Assembly: GCA_947074165.1 (NCBI GenBank)
Contig: CAMTOT010000094.1
Coordinates: 1 to 9,570 of the forward strand
Source: an uncultured Bacteroidales bacterium
GTDB lineage: Bacteria; Bacteroidota; Bacteroidia; Bacteroidales; JAUNSR01
Length of the DNA stretch: 9,570 nucleotides
Direction of reading: 5' to 3'
Shown: piece after piece, positions 6,467 through 9,570 of the stretch
Numbering within the stretch: position 1 is the first letter of the stretch
Layout of the letters: each line of letters opens with the position of its first letter
The notes under the pieces: model-generated
What the model saw: the letters and a program-made list of their open reading frames with translations, nothing else
The model's database searches: none
What the model was told of the DNA's origin: nothing
Made by a program: the position numbers and the translations under genes

Positions 6467-9400
6467 TCAGAATCCTATTTCAATACCAAAAACGAAACTT
6501 CTGTTGAAAGTAGTGGAGTTTACATCAAGGTCATAGTTCTCTATTGATTGATAAAGACTAAATGGATTGATAGCTTGTCCATAAACTTTTAAGTTGCCTA
6601 TTCCCATTTTTGATGTAACTTTTTTAGGTAAATTGTATCCAAGTGATATGTTTCTTACCTTAAGGAATGCAGCGTCTCTGAATGAAAGCAGGCTTGAGAA
6701 ACCATCACCTCCGGATTCGCTGAAAATAGGCTTCTGGTATTCAGCATTTGTATTGTTTGGTGTCCAGTAGTCGATCTTTTCCTGATTGGTTACACCTGTT
6801 TGTCCATAGCTAAGAGCAGAAACAGTATATCCAAATCTGCCTAACATTGTTATTCCAAGGTCAAGACCTTTATAAGAGAATGTGTTAGACCATCCCATAG
6901 TCCATCGCGGAGTTTTATTTCCAAGTATTGTGCGGTCATCTCCATCAATAAGATAGTCTCCATTCTGGTCTACTGGTCTTACCATTCCGGGAGAGAAATT
7001 ATGTCCTTTTGCATTAAACTTAGCCATTTCTTCTCTATCCTCTGCTGTATCCTGCCATAGGCCGTTGTTTGCATATCCATAATAAACTCCAATTGATTCA
7101 CCAATAAACCAGGCGTTGTCTACCATGTCGTTTTTACCATAAGCAAGTTCTGCAATTTCATCTTTCTGGAATGCTGCATTGAAGTTTGTTTCCCATGTAA
7201 ATCCTGTAGAAGTTTGTACCGGGATTGCATTTAATGTAAACTCAACACCTTTATTTTTTGTCTTACCTACATTTGCAAGAGTAGAAGAGAATCCGGTCAA
7301 GGTAGGGATCTTCATACTCATGATAAGGTCATTTGTGATTGATGTGTAAAAATCAACACCTCCGGAAATTCTGTTTCCTAATACACCAAAGTCAATACCA
7401 ACATTGTATTGTGTTGTTCTTTCCCATCCAAGGTCAGGGTTTGCCATAACAAGCTGATCTTTGCTGTAGAAAGGCTCATTTGTTGTATATCCGTATTCAT
7501 TACCTCCGTTAAACGGTATAAGGATTGATTGTATAGCACCTTTGGTATCATATGGAGCTACTGAAGAGTTACCTGTTATACCTACACCTGCACGAACTTT
7601 TAGGTTGTCAAGCCATGTTACGTCATTAAGGAATCCTTCCTCATTAACACGCCAGGCAATGGATAGTGAAGGGAAGAAGTCCCATTTATTGCCATCAGCA
7701 AGCTGAGATGCGCCATCCCAACGTCCGGTTGCAGTAACTAGATATCTTTCTTTGTAACCATAGTTGAAACGAGCCATGTATGATGTAATCTGACGCTCAG
7801 TGATTCCTGAACTCATTCCTGGTTTTGAATCAGGGTTTGTAAGGTCAATTGTTCCAAATGCGTTCCATAGATACGAAGGTCTTGCTATTTTTTCAGCGTT
7901 CATACTTGACTCCTCTATATTCCATGCCGATGCTGTCTGAAGTAGAGTAACTCCAACTTTGTGATTATTTGCAATTGTACGGTCATAATTAACCATATTG
8001 TCAAGAGTCCAAGAAAAATCACGACGGTTTCTAAGTCTGGCATAGTTATTACCACCTACACGGTTGGCAGATGAGCCGTCAATATAAACACCTTCTCTCC
8101 AGTGGCGGAAATCAGGACCAAAACTTATTTTATATTTAAGACCTTTAAGCGGTTTGTACATTTCCCCGAAATTGAAAGCCGCACTGAAGCTTCCTAATGC
8201 GCGGAAAGTCTGAGATTGCTGTGTGGATTTATTCCATTCATCAACAATTGTATAAATCTGGCTATTACCACCAGGGTACATAATAAGATCACCTTCTTCA
8301 TTGTATGGCATAGCTACACTGTTGATAGCTTTTGCTTTGCCATAAATAGAGTTAGGTCCTGTAGAAGACGATGCGCCAAGAGTTGACATACCATAATCCT
8401 GTTCGCTCCAAGATGCATTTAATGATGCGCTTAGGTCAAACCATTTTTTTGGTTTAATGTTTACACTTGCTTTACCTGTATAGCGTTCATACCATTGTCC
8501 TTTTTGTGTACCGTCGTTCTTAAGATAACTGAACGATCCATATCCGTTTATTTTGTCAGTACCACCACTTGCGCTTAAAGTGTGTTCGTGAGCTATACCT
8601 GTTTGAGAAACTAAATCAGCCCAGTCTGTAGAAGTGACTTTAGAACCATCCCATTTTCCGTTAGACCATCCTTTAGAAACATTGGCCCAAGATGCTGTAT
8701 CGTCAAGACCTGCGTTAAATAGCGCTTTATCGTTTTCCATTGTAGGAGAATCCGGATGCGCATATCTTGAAGGATCAGAGTTATAATAAGCCCATCTACG
8801 CCATGTGATATACTCCTCTGCACTCATAGACTGACGAAGGTCAACTATGTTGCTTGAGGTAATCGTACCGGCATAATTAAGGTTAAACTGTCCGTCTTTA
8901 CCTTGTTTTGTAGTAATTATCACAACGCCATTTGCACCACGTGAACCGTATATTGCAGTAGCGGAAGCATCTTTAAGAATATCAACAGATTCTATATCAC
9001 GGGGGTTGATGGTTTCAATTCCTGAACCTGAAAGCAATGGTATACCATCTACAACATAAAGAGGGGAGTTACTTGCAGTTAGGGAGCGATTACCGCGGAT
9101 TCTAATGCTACCAACAGTTCCCGGACGTTCGCTACTTGTAATATCTACACCGGCAGCCTTTCCCTGAAGTGCTTCAAACGCGTTATTCACGGGGCGTGAT
9201 GTAAGGTCTTTTGCACTTACGCTTGATACTGCGCCTGTTACATCGCTTTTCTTTTGTGTGCCGTAACCTACTACAACTACCTCGTCAAGAACCTCTAAGT
9301 CTTCCGCAAGGGTTACTCTTAATACAGATTTCCCCTTAACGGATACTTCTTGTTTTTTATATCCAACAAAGCTGATTTGTATCACGCCATTTTCAGGAAC

Positions 9401-9523
9401 CTCATTTAAGGAAAAGTTACCGTCTATATCTGTTATAAGACCTTGGTTTGTGCCTTTTACAACGATACTAGCTCCAATTACCGGATCACCGTTTTGGTCT
9501 AAGATTGTACCACCTACCACTTT
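6467..9523 (-). CDS. susC-like: SusC/RagA-family TonB-linked outer-membrane transporter, N-terminus missing
   Basis: The visible product is 1018 residues, starting at a Lys codon at 9521-9523 where the adapter begins. Its signal peptide and start codon lie outside the insert, probably a few tens of residues further out. An apparent GTG start at 9538 adds MLFRS, which is translated adapter. Residues about 1-75 form a carboxypeptidase-regulatory-like beta-sandwich (GDPVIGASIVVKGT, TDIDGNFSL, SFVGYKK). At 81-88 is EVVVVGYG, near the expected TonB-interacting segment. The plug follows with LQGKAAGV, IRIRGN, PLYVVDGIPL and the SusC signature DASATAIYGSRGANGV (185-200). The rest is a 22-strand-type barrel, with a late DYWTPNN motif, FLKVRNISLGYNLP and a terminal Phe. 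It should import the ligand captured by SusD, driven by TonB-ExbBD. Architecture and length separate it from BtuB-type cobalamin receptors. The susC promoter is not in the window. Confidence 0.96.
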   Translation of the reverse strand, partial: KVVGGTILDQNGDPVIGASIVVKGTNQGLITDIDGNFSLNEVPENGVIQISFVGYKKQEVSVKGKSVLRVTLAEDLEVLDEVVVVGYGTQKKSDVTGAVSSVSAKDLTSRPVNNAFEALQGKAAGVDITSSERPGTVGSIRIRGNRSLTASNSPLYVVDGIPLLSGSGIETINPRDIESVDILKDASATAIYGSRGANGVVIITTKQGKDGQFNLNYAGTITSSNIVDLRQSMSAEEYITWRRWAYYNSDPSRYAHPDSPTMENDKALFNAGLDDTASWANVSKGWSNGKWDGSKVTSTDWADLVSQTGIAHEHTLSASGGTDKINGYGSFSYLKNDGTQKGQWYERYTGKASVNIKPKKWFDLSASLNASWSEQDYGMSTLGASSSTGPNSIYGKAKAINSVAMPYNEEGDLIMYPGGNSQIYTIVDEWNKSTQQSQTFRALGSFSAAFNFGEMYKPLKGLKYKISFGPDFRHWREGVYIDGSSANRVGGNNYARLRNRRDFSWTLDNMVNYDRTIANNHKVGVTLLQTASAWNIEESSMNAEKIARPSYLWNAFGTIDLTNPDSKPGMSSGITERQITSYMARFNYGYKERYLVTATGRWDGASQLADGNKWDFFPSLSIAWRVNEEGFLNDVTWLDNLKVRAGVGITGNSSVAPYDTKGAIQSILIPFNGGNEYGYTTNEPFYSKDQLVMANPDLGWERTTQYNVGIDFGVLGNRISGGVDFYTSITNDLIMSMKIPTLTGFSSTLANVGKTKNKGVEFTLNAIPVQTSTGFTWETNFNAAFQKDEIAELAYGKNDMVDNAWFIGESIGVYYGYANNGLWQDTAEDREEMAKFNAKGHNFSPGMVRPVDQNGDYLIDGDDRTILGNKTPRWTMGWSNTFSYKGLDLGITMLGRFGYTVSALSYGQTGVTNQEKIDYWTPNNTNAEYQKPIFSESGGDGFSSLLSFRDAAFLKVRNISLGYNLPKKVTSKMGIGNLKVYGQAINPFSLYQSIENYDLDVNSTTFNRSFVFGIEIGF

Positions 9524-9570
9524 AGATCGGAAGAGCACACGTCTGAACTCCAGTCACCGCTCATTATCTC
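9524..9570 (+). other. Illumina TruSeq P7 adapter contamination (right end)
   Basis: AGATCGGAAGAGCACACGTC marks the universal adapter start at 9524. The 34-base read-through adapter ends at 9557, followed by index CGCTCATT (9558-9565) and ATCTC, the start of the P7 oligo. It matches the standard sequence exactly over the visible length. It cuts the susC coding region and supplies a false start codon for it. Confidence 0.99.

Noticed and set aside
6467..9523. SusC homologue as a BtuB cobalamin receptor because a B12 riboswitch is nearby
   Set aside because: It has the N-terminal carboxypeptidase-regulatory-like domain, the SusC plug signature, more than 1000 residues and a SusD partner. The riboswitch lies downstream of the pair and does not control it.
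54..9523. CRISPR arrays, tRNA or rRNA genes
   Set aside because: I saw no regularly spaced direct repeats, no cloverleaf-like segment and no rRNA-like sequence in the short intergenic regions.
1..9570. Terminal inverted repeats suggesting a transposon, phage or linear plasmid
   Set aside because: The repeats are sequencing adapter with an index; no transposase, integrase or replication gene is present.

Overview
The window looks like a fragment of a Bacteroidales genome (phylum Bacteroidota). The supporting signs are a SusC/SusD-type outer-membrane pair, a Reg_prop/Y_Y_Y sensor protein, a secreted protein with a type IX-like C-terminal tail, AT-rich intergenic DNA, and two TAnnTTTG-type -7 promoter boxes. 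Genus cannot be decided from this sequence. Both ends of the window (1-53 and 9524-9570) are Illumina TruSeq P7 adapter carrying the same index in opposite orientation. The biological insert is therefore only about 54-9523, and both of its edges are artificial.

Layout. A plus-strand gene (99-2786) encodes a membrane-anchored regulator: signal peptide, about 14 propeller repeats, Y_Y_Y domain, one transmembrane helix and a cytoplasmic AraC-type DNA-binding domain, with no histidine kinase or receiver domain. It converges on a minus-strand gene (2865-3893) for a secreted DUF4465 protein with a C-terminal sorting-type domain; a shared hairpin lies between them. The 449-base gap 3894-4342 holds no gene. 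Reading on the minus strand it contains the susCD terminator, a candidate promoter, a well-conserved cobalamin riboswitch and a leader of about 177 nt before the DUF4465 start codon. Upstream on the same strand are a SusD-like lipoprotein (4343-6433) and a SusC-like TonB-dependent transporter (6467-9523, missing its N-terminus because the insert ends), separated by 33 bases.

How the parts may work together. SusC and SusD should form a surface lid-and-barrel uptake complex for an unknown ligand, driven by TonB. The regulator may sense a breakdown product in the periplasm and control the neighbouring locus directly across the membrane, but its target is not shown here. The DUF4465 gene is a separate, apparently single-gene unit. 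Its riboswitch predicts expression when cobalamin is scarce, which suggests a role in capturing cobalamin or a related corrinoid at the cell surface. No BtuB receptor, glycoside hydrolase, sulfatase or peptidase is visible, so the ligand of the SusCD pair stays open. The strongest lead is the riboswitch-controlled DUF4465 protein standing alone beside a SusCD locus.
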